DNA from: JAFGVL01 sp964546015 | GTDB lineage: Bacteria; Bacteroidota; Bacteroidia; Bacteroidales; Paludibacteraceae | Assembly (NCBI GenBank): GCA_964546015.1 | Contig: CAZJHO010000004.1 | Span: 136,532-200,531 of the forward strand | Direction: 5' to 3' | DNA length: 64,000 nt | In this document: piece after piece, positions 25,341 through 33,070 of the stretch | Layout of the letters: the number at the start of each line of letters is the position of its first letter | How positions within the stretch are numbered: position 1 is the first letter of the stretch | Position numbers and translations under genes: made by a program | The notes under the pieces: generated by a model | What the model was told of the DNA's origin: nothing | The model's input: the letters and a program-made list of their open reading frames with translations, nothing else | Database searches by the model: none

Positions 25341-27056
25341 TTACTCATGCCAATCACCTTCTTTCTTGATAAGTTCGATTAATTTATCGACGGCTTCCTC
25401 TTCCGGAATGTTTTTTTCTACACAAACTTTCTTTTTATATAAACTGATTTTTCCTTTTCCGGCACCTACATATCCATAATCGGCATCAGCCATTTCACCG
25501 GGACCATTCACAATGCAACCCATGATTCCGATTTTTAGACCTTTTAGATGAGAAGTTTTTTCTTTCACGCGCGCGATGGTTGTTTGTAAATCGAATAAAG
25601 TACGCCCGCATCCGGGACATGATATGTATTCGGTTTTGCTTATGCGTACCCTTGTGGCTTGTAATATGCCGAATGCAATTGAATTAATTTGTTCAGAGGT
25701 AACATTACCTTTGTTTTGCAGGTAGATGCCGTCACCAAATCCATCGATAAAAAGAGAACCTAAATCAGCTCCGGCTTTTATCTGAAGTGATTCTATATCG
25801 TTTTCTTCATAACAACGATGTATGATTACAGGTATTTTACAATCATTATTCAATAAAAGATGGAAAGCGGCACGCAGTTCTCCAGCGGGATTTATATGTG
25901 ATGATGCCAATAATAATACATTATCCTTTTCTTTAGAAAATTGTTGGATTTTTTCTGTTGAGAGTTCGCTACAATTTAGTTGAGTGAAGCGTACATTTTT
26001 AGTAAAGTCTGAAAAGATAAAATCCGGCTGAATACTATAATTACTGCTTAGTTTTGCAATTACTATCGGTGGTTTTTCTCCTCCTATATTGTTTACTACA
26101 TCTGTTTTTCGGCGATTATATGAATAAGGTATGAACTTTTCACAAAGCGTACCGGTAATTACCGGATGATTATTCCTTGTTTGAATATAATCGACCAATT
26201 TGCGAGCTACGGGAATTTCTAATTCTGGTTCTTCGCTTAGCGAAACTCTAATCGTATCTCCGATTCCATCAGACAAAAGTGCTCCGATACCTACTGCCGA
26301 TTTTATCCTGCCATCTTCTCCGTCGCCGGCTTCTGTTACCCCTAAATGCAGTGGATAGTGCATGTTTTCTTTGTTCATCGCTGCAATCAATAGACGAACA
26401 CTGTGTACCATTACTAATACATTCGAGGATTTCATAGAAATAACTACACGGTGAAAATTTTCGTCTCTACAGATTCGTAAAAACTCCATGCAAGATTCTA
26501 CCATTCCTTCGGGTGTATCTCCATATTTGCTAATAATCCGGTCAGACAAAGAGCCATGATTAACACCAATCCGTATTGCGGTATTATTTTTTTTGCAAAT
26601 AGATAAAAAGGGGATGAATTTTTTGCGAATTTTTTCTATCTCCAATTGATATTCTTCATCCGTATATTCTGTTTCTTCGAAAGTTTTAATGCTATCAACA
26701 AAATTGCCGGGATTAATCCGCACTTTTTCTACAAACTGTGCGGCTACTTCGGCAGCTTTCGGATTGAAATGTATATCGGCAATTAATGGGGTGCTATATC
26801 CTTTTGTACGGAGTTGAGAATATATCTGCCGAAGATTCTCGGCTTCTCTAACACCTTGGGCTGTTAGTCTGACATATTCTCCACCGGCATTAGCTATTCG
26901 TATGGCTTGTTCTACAGATGCTTCTGTATCCATCGTGTTTGTGTTAGTCATTGATTGTAAGCGGATTGGGTTATTGCTTCCCAAAGCTATCTTACCAATT
27001 AACACTTCGTTGGATTTTCGGCGTTTATAGTTAAAATAATCTGAAATGTAGAGCAT
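25341..27056 (-). CDS. ispG: 4-hydroxy-3-methylbut-2-en-1-yl diphosphate synthase IspG (long form)
   Basis: Iron-sulfur enzyme of the MEP isoprenoid pathway that converts MEcPP to HMBPP. The 571-residue product has the N-terminal TIM barrel (SMTNTNTMDTEASVEQ, ADIHFNPKAA, RINPGNF, RIGVNHGSLSDR). The C-terminal [4Fe-4S] domain has SCPGCGRTLFDLQ, and MGCIVNGPGEMADADYGYVG supplies the third Cys and the Glu ligand. A large insertion between them (about residues 270-460) is normal for Bacteroidota, Chlamydia and plants. Start at 27056 (MLYISDYFNYKRRKSNEV). The longer frame from 27107 adds 17 unlikely residues. Confidence 0.93.
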   Translation of the reverse strand: MLYISDYFNYKRRKSNEVLIGKIALGSNNPIRLQSMTNTNTMDTEASVEQAIRIANAGGEYVRLTAQGVREAENLRQIYSQLRTKGYSTPLIADIHFNPKAAEVAAQFVEKVRINPGNFVDSIKTFEETEYTDEEYQLEIEKIRKKFIPFLSICKKNNTAIRIGVNHGSLSDRIISKYGDTPEGMVESCMEFLRICRDENFHRVVISMKSSNVLVMVHSVRLLIAAMNKENMHYPLHLGVTEAGDGEDGRIKSAVGIGALLSDGIGDTIRVSLSEEPELEIPVARKLVDYIQTRNNHPVITGTLCEKFIPYSYNRRKTDVVNNIGGEKPPIVIAKLSSNYSIQPDFIFSDFTKNVRFTQLNCSELSTEKIQQFSKEKDNVLLLASSHINPAGELRAAFHLLLNNDCKIPVIIHRCYEENDIESLQIKAGADLGSLFIDGFGDGIYLQNKGNVTSEQINSIAFGILQATRVRISKTEYISCPGCGRTLFDLQTTIARVKEKTSHLKGLKIGIMGCIVNGPGEMADADYGYVGAGKGKISLYKKKVCVEKNIPEEEAVDKLIELIKKEGDWHE

Positions 27057-27186
27057 ATTGTTGTGATTTCTCGATACGAAAATATTAAAAATAAAACTAC
27101 CGGACAAATTGACTCAAATAAAGAATACAAAATAATTTTCTAAAAAATATTTTATGATTTTTCTATTAAAAAGCAACCTCTTTTTA

Positions 27187-27194
27187 TATCTTTG
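27187..27194 (+). promoter_or_regulatory. Probable -7 box (TATCTTTG) of the pta operon
   Basis: TATCTTTG matches TAnnTTTG, 45 bases before the pta ATG. The -33 element is not clear. Confidence 0.5.
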
Positions 27195-27238
27195 CAGGAT
27201 AAGAAAATTTAACGCTCATCTTAATACTTTTAAGAAAA

Positions 27239-28237
27239 ATGGATTTATTACAACAAATGATGAATCGTGCCAAAAGTAATTTGCAACGAATCGTATTGCC
27301 GGAAGGAATAGAAGAAAGAACACTAAAAGCTGCAGATATTTTGCTTAATGAAGGAATTGCTAAAATTATTCTTATCGGAGCTAAAGCCGAAATAGAAGCT
27401 AAAGCAACTTCTTACGGTTTGAAAAATATTGCTAAAGCAACTATTGTTGATTCGGCTACTGATGAAAGAATGCCTATTTATGCGAATCTTCTTTTTGAAT
27501 TAAGAAAAAGTAAAGGGATGAGCATGCAACAAGCTGCTGAGTTAGCAAAAGATCCATTGTATCTTGGTTGTTTGATGATTAAAAATGGCGATGCAGATGG
27601 AGAAGTAGCCGGAGCAATGAATGCAACGGGCAATGTACTCCGTCCTGCGTTTCAAATAGTGAAAACTTTGCCGGGCATCAGTGTTGTTTCTGGTGCTTTT
27701 TTGATGTTCACTCAAACACCTGAGTTCGGTGAAAATGGTTTGTTGGTATTTGCTGATTGTGCCGTGCACCCAAATCCAACTGCTGCCGAATTGGCACAAA
27801 TTGCAGTTTGTACGGGTCAAACTACTCGTACGATTGTCGGTTTCGAACCAAAAATCGCTATGTTGAGTTTTTCAACTAAAGGGTCAGCAAAACATGAGTT
27901 AGTAGATAAAGTTGTAGAAGCTACCCGATTAGCTAAAGAGATGGCACCTGATATGCAAATTGAAGGAGAATTGCAAGCCGATGCAGCTCTTGTTCCCGAA
28001 ATAGGACAAAGCAAAGCGCCAGGCAGTAAAATTGCCGGACATGCAAATGTTTTGGTATTCCCCGATCTACAAGCCGGAAATATCGGCTATAAATTGGTAC
28101 AACGCTTTGCAAAAGCCGAGGCTGTCGGACCAATCTTACAAGGAATGGCAGCACCTATCAACGATCTTTCTCGCGGTTGTTCGGTGGAAGACATTGTGAA
28201 ATTGGTAGCTATTACAGCCAATCAGGCGATGAAATAA
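27239..28237 (+). CDS. pta: Phosphate acetyltransferase
   Basis: Converts acetyl-CoA and phosphate to acetyl phosphate, the first step of acetate formation. The 332-residue short form lacks the N-terminal regulatory domain found in enteric Pta. Motifs: IVLPEGIEERTLKAADILL near the start, DADGEVAGAMNATGNVLRPA, FADCAVHPNPTAAELAQIA, AMLSFSTKGSAKH and the C-terminal VFPDLQAGNIGYKLVQR. Acetate kinase lies two genes downstream in the same direction, with a dehydrogenase-like gene in between. Confidence 0.95.
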   Translation: MDLLQQMMNRAKSNLQRIVLPEGIEERTLKAADILLNEGIAKIILIGAKAEIEAKATSYGLKNIAKATIVDSATDERMPIYANLLFELRKSKGMSMQQAAELAKDPLYLGCLMIKNGDADGEVAGAMNATGNVLRPAFQIVKTLPGISVVSGAFLMFTQTPEFGENGLLVFADCAVHPNPTAAELAQIAVCTGQTTRTIVGFEPKIAMLSFSTKGSAKHELVDKVVEATRLAKEMAPDMQIEGELQADAALVPEIGQSKAPGSKIAGHANVLVFPDLQAGNIGYKLVQRFAKAEAVGPILQGMAAPINDLSRGCSVEDIVKLVAITANQAMK

Positions 28238-28244
28238 TCATATG

Positions 28245-28300
28245 GTTCAAAGTTCGAGGTTACTTTGAACCTTGAACCTTGAACAGTACAAACTTTGAAC
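28245..28300 (+). repeat. Word-repeat hairpin between pta and the dehydrogenase-like gene
   Basis: Arms 28245-28261 and 28268-28284 are inverted (two mismatches, 6-base loop), built from the words TTGAAC and CTTGAAC. A further AAACTTTGAAC follows at 28290-28300. Confidence 0.8.
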
Positions 28301-28311
28301 AATAAAATATT

Positions 28312-29265
28312 ATGGCAGAAATGATTAAAGAGCCTATTGAAAAGTATGGCTTAAACAACAAGGATCGCAAAAAGACGCTTTTTTCGCGCATTGGTGTAGT
28401 AGGTTGCGGTAAAGACGGAAGTTTCATTGTAACGGTAGCCGCCAGCAACGGTATGGAAGTAGTTTTCCTTGAACCGTCTGAAGGCCGCATTCAAAATGCG
28501 TATGCGCGAATCGAAGAAAAATTAAATAAACGCATAGAAAGCTGGGGTTTAACAGAATCTGAAAAGAAAGCAATCTTGGCTCGTATAAAGGGAACTACCC
28601 GTTACGAAGATTTTGCCGGTTGTGATTTTGTAATCGAGGCTATTCGTTATGATGATATGGGGGTGCGTAGTGTTACAGCCCGCAAAGAAGTATTTGCCAA
28701 ATTGGAAGAAATTTTGGACGAAAAAGCCATTATCGCATCAAATGTAGCAACTATTTTTGTAACTGAATTAGCAAACGAACTAAAACACAAAGAGCGCACC
28801 ATCGGTGTTCATTTTATGACTAATGTTCCGGGCTCGAATATTATCGAAATTGTTCCCGGATTAGATACTTCGGATGAAACATATAACCTTGTATGCCATT
28901 TTGCTCAAATGATTAATTTCGATTATGTACATTTGCTCGAATCGGCTGGATTGGTGAGCCTTCGTCTTTTCTTTGCCCAATTGAACGAAGCTTGTAGCAT
29001 GTTGATGGAAGGTATCGCAAGTGTTGAAATTATCGATCGTGTGCTTACCGTTGGTTTCGGACACAAACAAGGTGTGTTCCGTACTGCTGACCAAATGGGT
29101 ATCGAAAAAATCGTTCACCTGATGGAAAATATGTTCAACGAATATGGAAACATGAAATATAAACCATCGCCGGTGTTAAATCGTATGTATCGTGGTAATC
29201 AATACGGTATTAGCAAAGGAAAAGGATTCTACGAATACGATGAAACAGGAAATATCATTAAATAA
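28312..29265 (+). CDS. 3-hydroxyacyl-CoA dehydrogenase-like protein with altered active-site motifs
   Basis: A 317-residue protein with the two-domain layout of 3-hydroxybutyryl-CoA dehydrogenase. The Rossmann start RIGVVGCGKDGSFIVTVAASNG keeps a glycine-rich loop but departs from the usual GAGTMG. FVIEAIRYDD fits the usual VIEAV.E region. The catalytic His region reads IGVHFMTNVPGSNIIEIVPG, where most enzymes have HFFNP or HFMNP. The helix that normally reads GF(I/V)xNR reads AGLVSLRLFFAQLNEA, so the conserved Asn is missing. The C-terminal domain is intact (GNQYGISKGKGFYEYDE). The gene sits between pta and ackA, each gap holding a word-repeat hairpin. Its substrate cannot be assigned. Confidence 0.75.
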   Translation: MAEMIKEPIEKYGLNNKDRKKTLFSRIGVVGCGKDGSFIVTVAASNGMEVVFLEPSEGRIQNAYARIEEKLNKRIESWGLTESEKKAILARIKGTTRYEDFAGCDFVIEAIRYDDMGVRSVTARKEVFAKLEEILDEKAIIASNVATIFVTELANELKHKERTIGVHFMTNVPGSNIIEIVPGLDTSDETYNLVCHFAQMINFDYVHLLESAGLVSLRLFFAQLNEACSMLMEGIASVEIIDRVLTVGFGHKQGVFRTADQMGIEKIVHLMENMFNEYGNMKYKPSPVLNRMYRGNQYGISKGKGFYEYDETGNIIK

Positions 29266-29271
29266 TTTACC

Positions 29272-29335
29272 ATTTTATTATTTACAATTTGCTATTAAAA
29301 AAAAATAGTAATTAGTAAATTGTCAAATAATAAAT
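29272..29335 (+). repeat. Word-repeat hairpin between the dehydrogenase-like gene and ackA
   Basis: The left arm (29272-29296) and right arm (29305-29335) are imperfect inverted repeats around an A-run, built from ATTATTT, ACAATTT and CTATT-type words. It ends 30 bases before the ackA ATG. Confidence 0.75.
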
Positions 29336-29365
29336 ATACAATCAAAAACGATAAAAGTTATACAG

Positions 29366-30565
29366 ATGAAGATATTAGTATTAAACTGTGGAAGTTCCTC
29401 TATAAAGTATAAATTGTTCGACATGGCTACTAAAGAAGTACTCGGGCAAGGGGGAGTAGAAAAAGTAGGCATGAAGGGCTCTTTTCTTAAACATGAACGC
29501 CAAGATGGGCAAAAAATAATGTTCGAAGGCGAAATTCTGGAACATCAAATTGGCATCGAATATATCTTGGGTGTTCTTACCAGCAAGGAGCATGGTGCGA
29601 TTAAATCATTGGACGAGATCAATGCGGTAGGTCACCGTGTGGTGCATGGTGGCGAAAAGTTTAATTCTTCTGTATTGATTAATGAAGATGTGATCAAAAA
29701 AATGGAAGAATGTATTGAAATGGCGCCGCTTCATAATCCGCCAAACTTGGCAGGTATTCGTGCAATTTCAGAATTGATGCCGAATATTTCCCAAGTAGGG
29801 GTGTTCGATACAGCTTTCCACCAAACGATGCCTAACTATGCATATATGTATGCTATTCCATATTCATTATACACGAAATATGGTATTCGTCGTTATGGAT
29901 TCCATGGTACGAGCCACCGTTTTGTTTCTAAGCGTACTGTCGAGTTTTTAGGTTTAGATCCGAATAATTCGCGTATTATCACTTGTCATATTGGTAACGG
30001 AGGTTCGGTTACAGCTGTCAAAAATGGTAAGTCTGTTGATACCAGCATGGGTTTTACCCCAATTGAAGGTTTAATGATGGGTACCCGTTGTGGTGATATT
30101 GATATGGGAGTAGTTTCATTTATTATGGATAAAGAAATGATTGGTACTTCGGCTGCTTCGGCTTTGTTTAATAAACATAGCGGTATGTTGGGGATTACTG
30201 GCGTATCGAGCGACATGCGCGATGTGTGGAATGCTGTAGGAGAAGGTAACGAGCGTGCTAAACTCGGCGTGGAAATGTACACTTACCGTATTAAAAAATA
30301 TGTGGGTGCCTATATGGCTGCCTTAGGTGGTGTTGATGCTATCGTATTTACCGGCGGTGTGGGCGAAAATGACGACGATGTACGCCGTATGGTTTGCGAA
30401 AATATGGAATATTGCGGATTAGTTTTTGATTCGGAAAAAAACAAAGGCATTCGTGGAAAAGAAATCGTACTCAGCAAACCTGAATCAAAAGTAAAAGTAG
30501 CTATTATCCCTACAGATGAAGAATTTATGATTGCTTCGGATACAATGGAAATAGTGAAGAAATAA
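29366..30565 (+). CDS. ackA: Acetate kinase
   Basis: Transfers phosphate from acetyl phosphate to ADP, yielding acetate and ATP. The 399-residue product has the ASKHA-fold start KILVLNCGSSSIKYKLFD, then VGHRVVHGGEKF, FDTAFHQTMP, YGIRRYGFHGTSH (catalytic Arg/His region), HIGNGGSVTAVKNGKSVDTSMG and FTGGVGEND. Length is normal. Third gene of the pta-dehydrogenase-ackA set. It is followed by a diverged word-repeat hairpin and a stable stem-loop. Confidence 0.96.
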   Translation: MKILVLNCGSSSIKYKLFDMATKEVLGQGGVEKVGMKGSFLKHERQDGQKIMFEGEILEHQIGIEYILGVLTSKEHGAIKSLDEINAVGHRVVHGGEKFNSSVLINEDVIKKMEECIEMAPLHNPPNLAGIRAISELMPNISQVGVFDTAFHQTMPNYAYMYAIPYSLYTKYGIRRYGFHGTSHRFVSKRTVEFLGLDPNNSRIITCHIGNGGSVTAVKNGKSVDTSMGFTPIEGLMMGTRCGDIDMGVVSFIMDKEMIGTSAASALFNKHSGMLGITGVSSDMRDVWNAVGEGNERAKLGVEMYTYRIKKYVGAYMAALGGVDAIVFTGGVGENDDDVRRMVCENMEYCGLVFDSEKNKGIRGKEIVLSKPESKVKVAIIPTDEEFMIASDTMEIVKK

Positions 30566-30658
30566 ATTTTAACCACTAAATGACATAAGGAAAATATCAC
30601 TAATTTCGCAAAGTTTTATATGTTTTGTGAAAAACATTTGAATTCTTTGTGGTAAAAT
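30566..30658 (+). repeat. Diverged word-repeat inverted element downstream of ackA
   Basis: The outer arms TTTTAACCAC and GTGGTAAAA pair. The interior contains the words CACTAA, CAAAG and TTTGTG in both orientations, resembling a decayed member of the same hairpin class. The 330 bases between ackA and the tRNA hold this element, the stem-loop at 30670 and the tRNA promoter, with no credible ORF. Confidence 0.5.
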
Positions 30659-30669
30659 GATGGAAAAGA

Positions 30670-30696
30670 AATCCCAAACCATTTTGGTTTGGGATT
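30670..30696 (+). terminator. Strong stem-loop after ackA
   Basis: A perfect 12-base stem (30670-30681 with 30685-30696) closes on a 3-base loop. There is no T-run after it, so it may stabilise or process the mRNA end and not act as a classical terminator. Confidence 0.55.
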
Positions 30697-30842
30697 ATAA
30701 GTAAATACATAATTCTTTTTATAAAAAATACTTTGATTTACATTTAGATAATTTTATACTTTTAGAAAGTTATTATATTCGGTTGATTTCAAGATGTTTA
30801 AATTCTCGAAAGTAAAACAGACGGAAAAATTGTCGAATATTT

Positions 30843-30873
30843 TTTGCAGATAAGAAAAATCGTTTTACCTTTG
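30843..30873 (+). promoter_or_regulatory. Promoter of tRNA-Glu/rpsT
   Basis: TTTG (30843-30846) and TACCTTTG (30866-30873) are separated by 19 bases, a full match to the Bacteroidota -33/-7 consensus. The tRNA starts 22 bases downstream. Confidence 0.75.
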
Positions 30874-30894
30874 CATCCGCAATTAAAAAAAGAT

Positions 30895-30966
30895 GGTCCA
30901 TTCGTCTATCGGTTAGGACGCCAGGTTTTCATCCTGGAAAGAGGAGTTCGATTCTCCTATGGACTA
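30895..30966 (+). tRNA. tRNA-Glu (anticodon UUC)
   Basis: A complete cloverleaf is visible. Acceptor stem GGTCCAT pairs with ATGGACT (one G-T pair). The anticodon stem CCAGG/CCTGG holds the loop TTTTCAT with anticodon TTC, and the T-arm contains GTTCGATTC. The 3' CCA is not encoded. rpsT follows 32 bases later and is probably on the same transcript. Confidence 0.95.
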
Positions 30967-30998
30967 CAAAATAAATTTACATTATATTTCGTATAGAA

Positions 30999-31253
30999 AT
31001 GGCAAATCACAAATCGTCTATCAAAAGAATTAGACAAACTGAAAAGAGAAGATTACACAACAAATATTACGCAAAAACAGCTCGTAACGCTGTGCGTAAG
31101 CTTCGTGCATTGAATGTTAAAGCTGAGGCTTCAGAATTGTTGCCAAAAGTAAGTGCTATGTTGGACAAGTTGGCAAAAAAGAATGTTATTCATAAAAACA
31201 AAGCTGCTAACTTAAAATCTAAATTAACTCGTCATGTAAATAAATTGGTATAA
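30999..31253 (+). CDS. rpsT: 30S ribosomal protein S20
   Basis: An 84-residue basic protein that binds 16S rRNA early in assembly. MANHKSSIKRIRQTEKRR is the usual start. The rest is helical and lysine-rich (KNVIHKNKAANLKSKLTRHV). Located directly after tRNA-Glu and followed by a strong terminator. Confidence 0.95.
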   Translation: MANHKSSIKRIRQTEKRRLHNKYYAKTARNAVRKLRALNVKAEASELLPKVSAMLDKLAKKNVIHKNKAANLKSKLTRHVNKLV

Positions 31254-31282
31254 ATTTATTTTATATAATAAATAAAAAGAAA

Positions 31283-31312
31283 GAGGGCATCTACCAGATG
31301 CCCTCTTTTTAT
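31283..31312. terminator. Terminator between rpsT and hcp
   Basis: The 10-base stem GAGGGCATCT/AGATGCCCTC with loop ACC is flanked by A-rich and T-rich runs. It lies between convergent genes and can serve both. Confidence 0.85.
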
Positions 31313-31313
31313 G

Positions 31314-32894
31314 TTAATTTAACCATTTTAAATCTTCTTCTACCGAAGAAATGCTGCCAATGCCAAATGTTTCTGTTAAAATGTTAGCCACATTGGGCGA
31401 AAAAAATCCCGGTAAGGTCGGACCTAAGTGAATGTTCTTTACTCCAAGACTTAATAAAGCAAGCAATACAATCACCGCTTTTTGCTCATACCATGCAATA
31501 TTGTACACGATAGGAAGTTTGTTGATATCATCTAAACCGAATATCTCTTTTAGTTTTAAAGCAATAAGTACCAATGAGTAACTGTCATTACATTGTCCGG
31601 CATCAAGTACACGAGGAATACCATCAATATCACCTAAGCCGAGTTTGTTGTAGCGGTATTTAGCACACCCTGCAGTAAGAATAATACTATCTTGTGGCAG
31701 AGCTTTGGCAAAATCGGTGTAATATTCGCGTGATTTCATGCGACCATCACAACCTGCCATTACTACAAATTTTTTCACATCGCCTGATTTTATTGCGCCT
31801 ACAACTTTATCAGCCAAAGCAAACACTTGTTCATGAGCAAAACCTCCTATGATTTCGCCGGTTTCGATTTCTTGTGGAGCGGGAAGGCGTTTAGCATGTT
31901 CAATGATTATAGAAAAATCTTTCATTTTGCCGTTTTCACGGTCGGGAATATGTTTGCTTCCTACTAAGCCCGAAGATCCGGTTGTGTAAATCCGTTCGCG
32001 AATAGAATCATCAGTCGGTGGAACGATACAGTTTGTAGTAAAAAGAATAGGTCCGTTGAAAGTTTTAAATTCTTCGCGCTGTTGCCACCAAGCATTGCCA
32101 TAGTTGCCTACAAAATGGCTGTATTTTTTAAATGCAGGATAGTAATGAGCTGGAAGCATTTCGCTATGTGTGTACACATCTACACCTGTGCCCACTGTTT
32201 GCTCTAGTAATTCTTCCAAATCTTTCAAATCATGTCCGCTTACTAAGATAGCCGGATTGTCGCGCACACCGATATTAACTTTTGTAATTTCAGGATTTCC
32301 ATAAGCTGAAGTATTTGCTTTGTCCAATAGTGCCATAGTTGTTACACCGAACTGTCCTGTTTCGATTACTAAATTGATAAGTGTTGAGGCTTCGATATCG
32401 ATGCGCGAAATTTCGGATAAAGCGCGTTGCATAAAAGCATTAATTGCTTCGTCGTTTTGTCCGAGAGTTTGCGCATGTTCGGCGTAGGCAGACATACCTT
32501 TCAAACCATATAGTACCGTTTGTTTAAGAGAAATGACATCTTCATCACCTATTAATTTTTCAAACTGATGGTTTGTTGGTAAATCACCTTTTACTTGACT
32601 TTTAAGTTCCGAAACAAGGGCTTTTCCTTTTTCTACACGGCGGTCGATCGCACTTTTGTCGAAATTCGCATTTGTAATAGTTGAAAACAAAGCATCGATA
32701 ATAAAATGATTGACTTTTTGTTCCACTTTTACTGATTGATTTCTCAAAAGTGTTGAGAGGGTTGAAACTTCGTAGCAAAGACCGATTAGTCTGTCCATTT
32801 CGTTTGCCAAGAAGTCTTCTTTTCCACAAACGCCTTTGATTGTACAGGCAATACCCTTGGCTGTTTCCTGACATTGGTTGCAAAACATGCTCAT
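31314..32894 (-). CDS. hcp: Hydroxylamine reductase (hybrid-cluster protein)
   Basis: A 526-residue Fe-S/hybrid-cluster enzyme linked to NO and hydroxylamine stress; Hcp reduces hydroxylamine to ammonia in vitro. The N-terminal cluster ligands read MFCNQCQET then ACTIKGVC (spacing CX2CX8CX5C). Hybrid-cluster ligands appear in GHDLKDLEELLEQT, VGNYGNAWWQQ, TNCIVPP, AGCDGRMKSREYY, TAGCAKYRYNKL and DAGQCNDSYSLV. No reductase partner (Hcr) is adjacent. The upstream region, shared with metH, contains a CRP/FNR-type palindrome, so regulation by an HcpR-like factor is likely. A second Met (residue 3) is an alternative start. Confidence 0.95.
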   Translation of the reverse strand: MSMFCNQCQETAKGIACTIKGVCGKEDFLANEMDRLIGLCYEVSTLSTLLRNQSVKVEQKVNHFIIDALFSTITNANFDKSAIDRRVEKGKALVSELKSQVKGDLPTNHQFEKLIGDEDVISLKQTVLYGLKGMSAYAEHAQTLGQNDEAINAFMQRALSEISRIDIEASTLINLVIETGQFGVTTMALLDKANTSAYGNPEITKVNIGVRDNPAILVSGHDLKDLEELLEQTVGTGVDVYTHSEMLPAHYYPAFKKYSHFVGNYGNAWWQQREEFKTFNGPILFTTNCIVPPTDDSIRERIYTTGSSGLVGSKHIPDRENGKMKDFSIIIEHAKRLPAPQEIETGEIIGGFAHEQVFALADKVVGAIKSGDVKKFVVMAGCDGRMKSREYYTDFAKALPQDSIILTAGCAKYRYNKLGLGDIDGIPRVLDAGQCNDSYSLVLIALKLKEIFGLDDINKLPIVYNIAWYEQKAVIVLLALLSLGVKNIHLGPTLPGFFSPNVANILTETFGIGSISSVEEDLKWLN

Positions 32895-32963
32895 AATTTT
32901 TTGTTTTTAGTTAATATTCGTTGAATTATTAAAACAAAGATTGCAAATTAGCTAAGCTTTTTT

Positions 32964-32981
32964 TTGTATCAAATGTTACAA
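32964..32981 (-). promoter_or_regulatory. Candidate CRP/FNR-family (HcpR-like) operator upstream of hcp
   Basis: The 18-base near-palindrome TTGTAACATTTGATACAA (minus strand) has half-sites TTGTA and TACAA and 7 of 9 symmetric positions. It lies about 70 bases before the hcp start. HcpR-type regulators are known to control hcp in Bacteroidota, and sites of this TTGT...ACAA form are typical of the superfamily. Confidence 0.5.
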
Positions 32982-33070
32982 AGCTAAAAATATTTTTCAA
33001 AAGTACGATTTTTTCATTTTTAGTGAGATTTGTAGTACTTTCGTAATTTGATTTTTATGTGAAAGTTATC

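Noticed and set aside
32895..33070. Cobalamin or SAM riboswitch upstream of metH
   Set aside because: The 170-base gap is A/T-rich and lacks a B12 box or kink-turn pattern; only the palindrome was supported.
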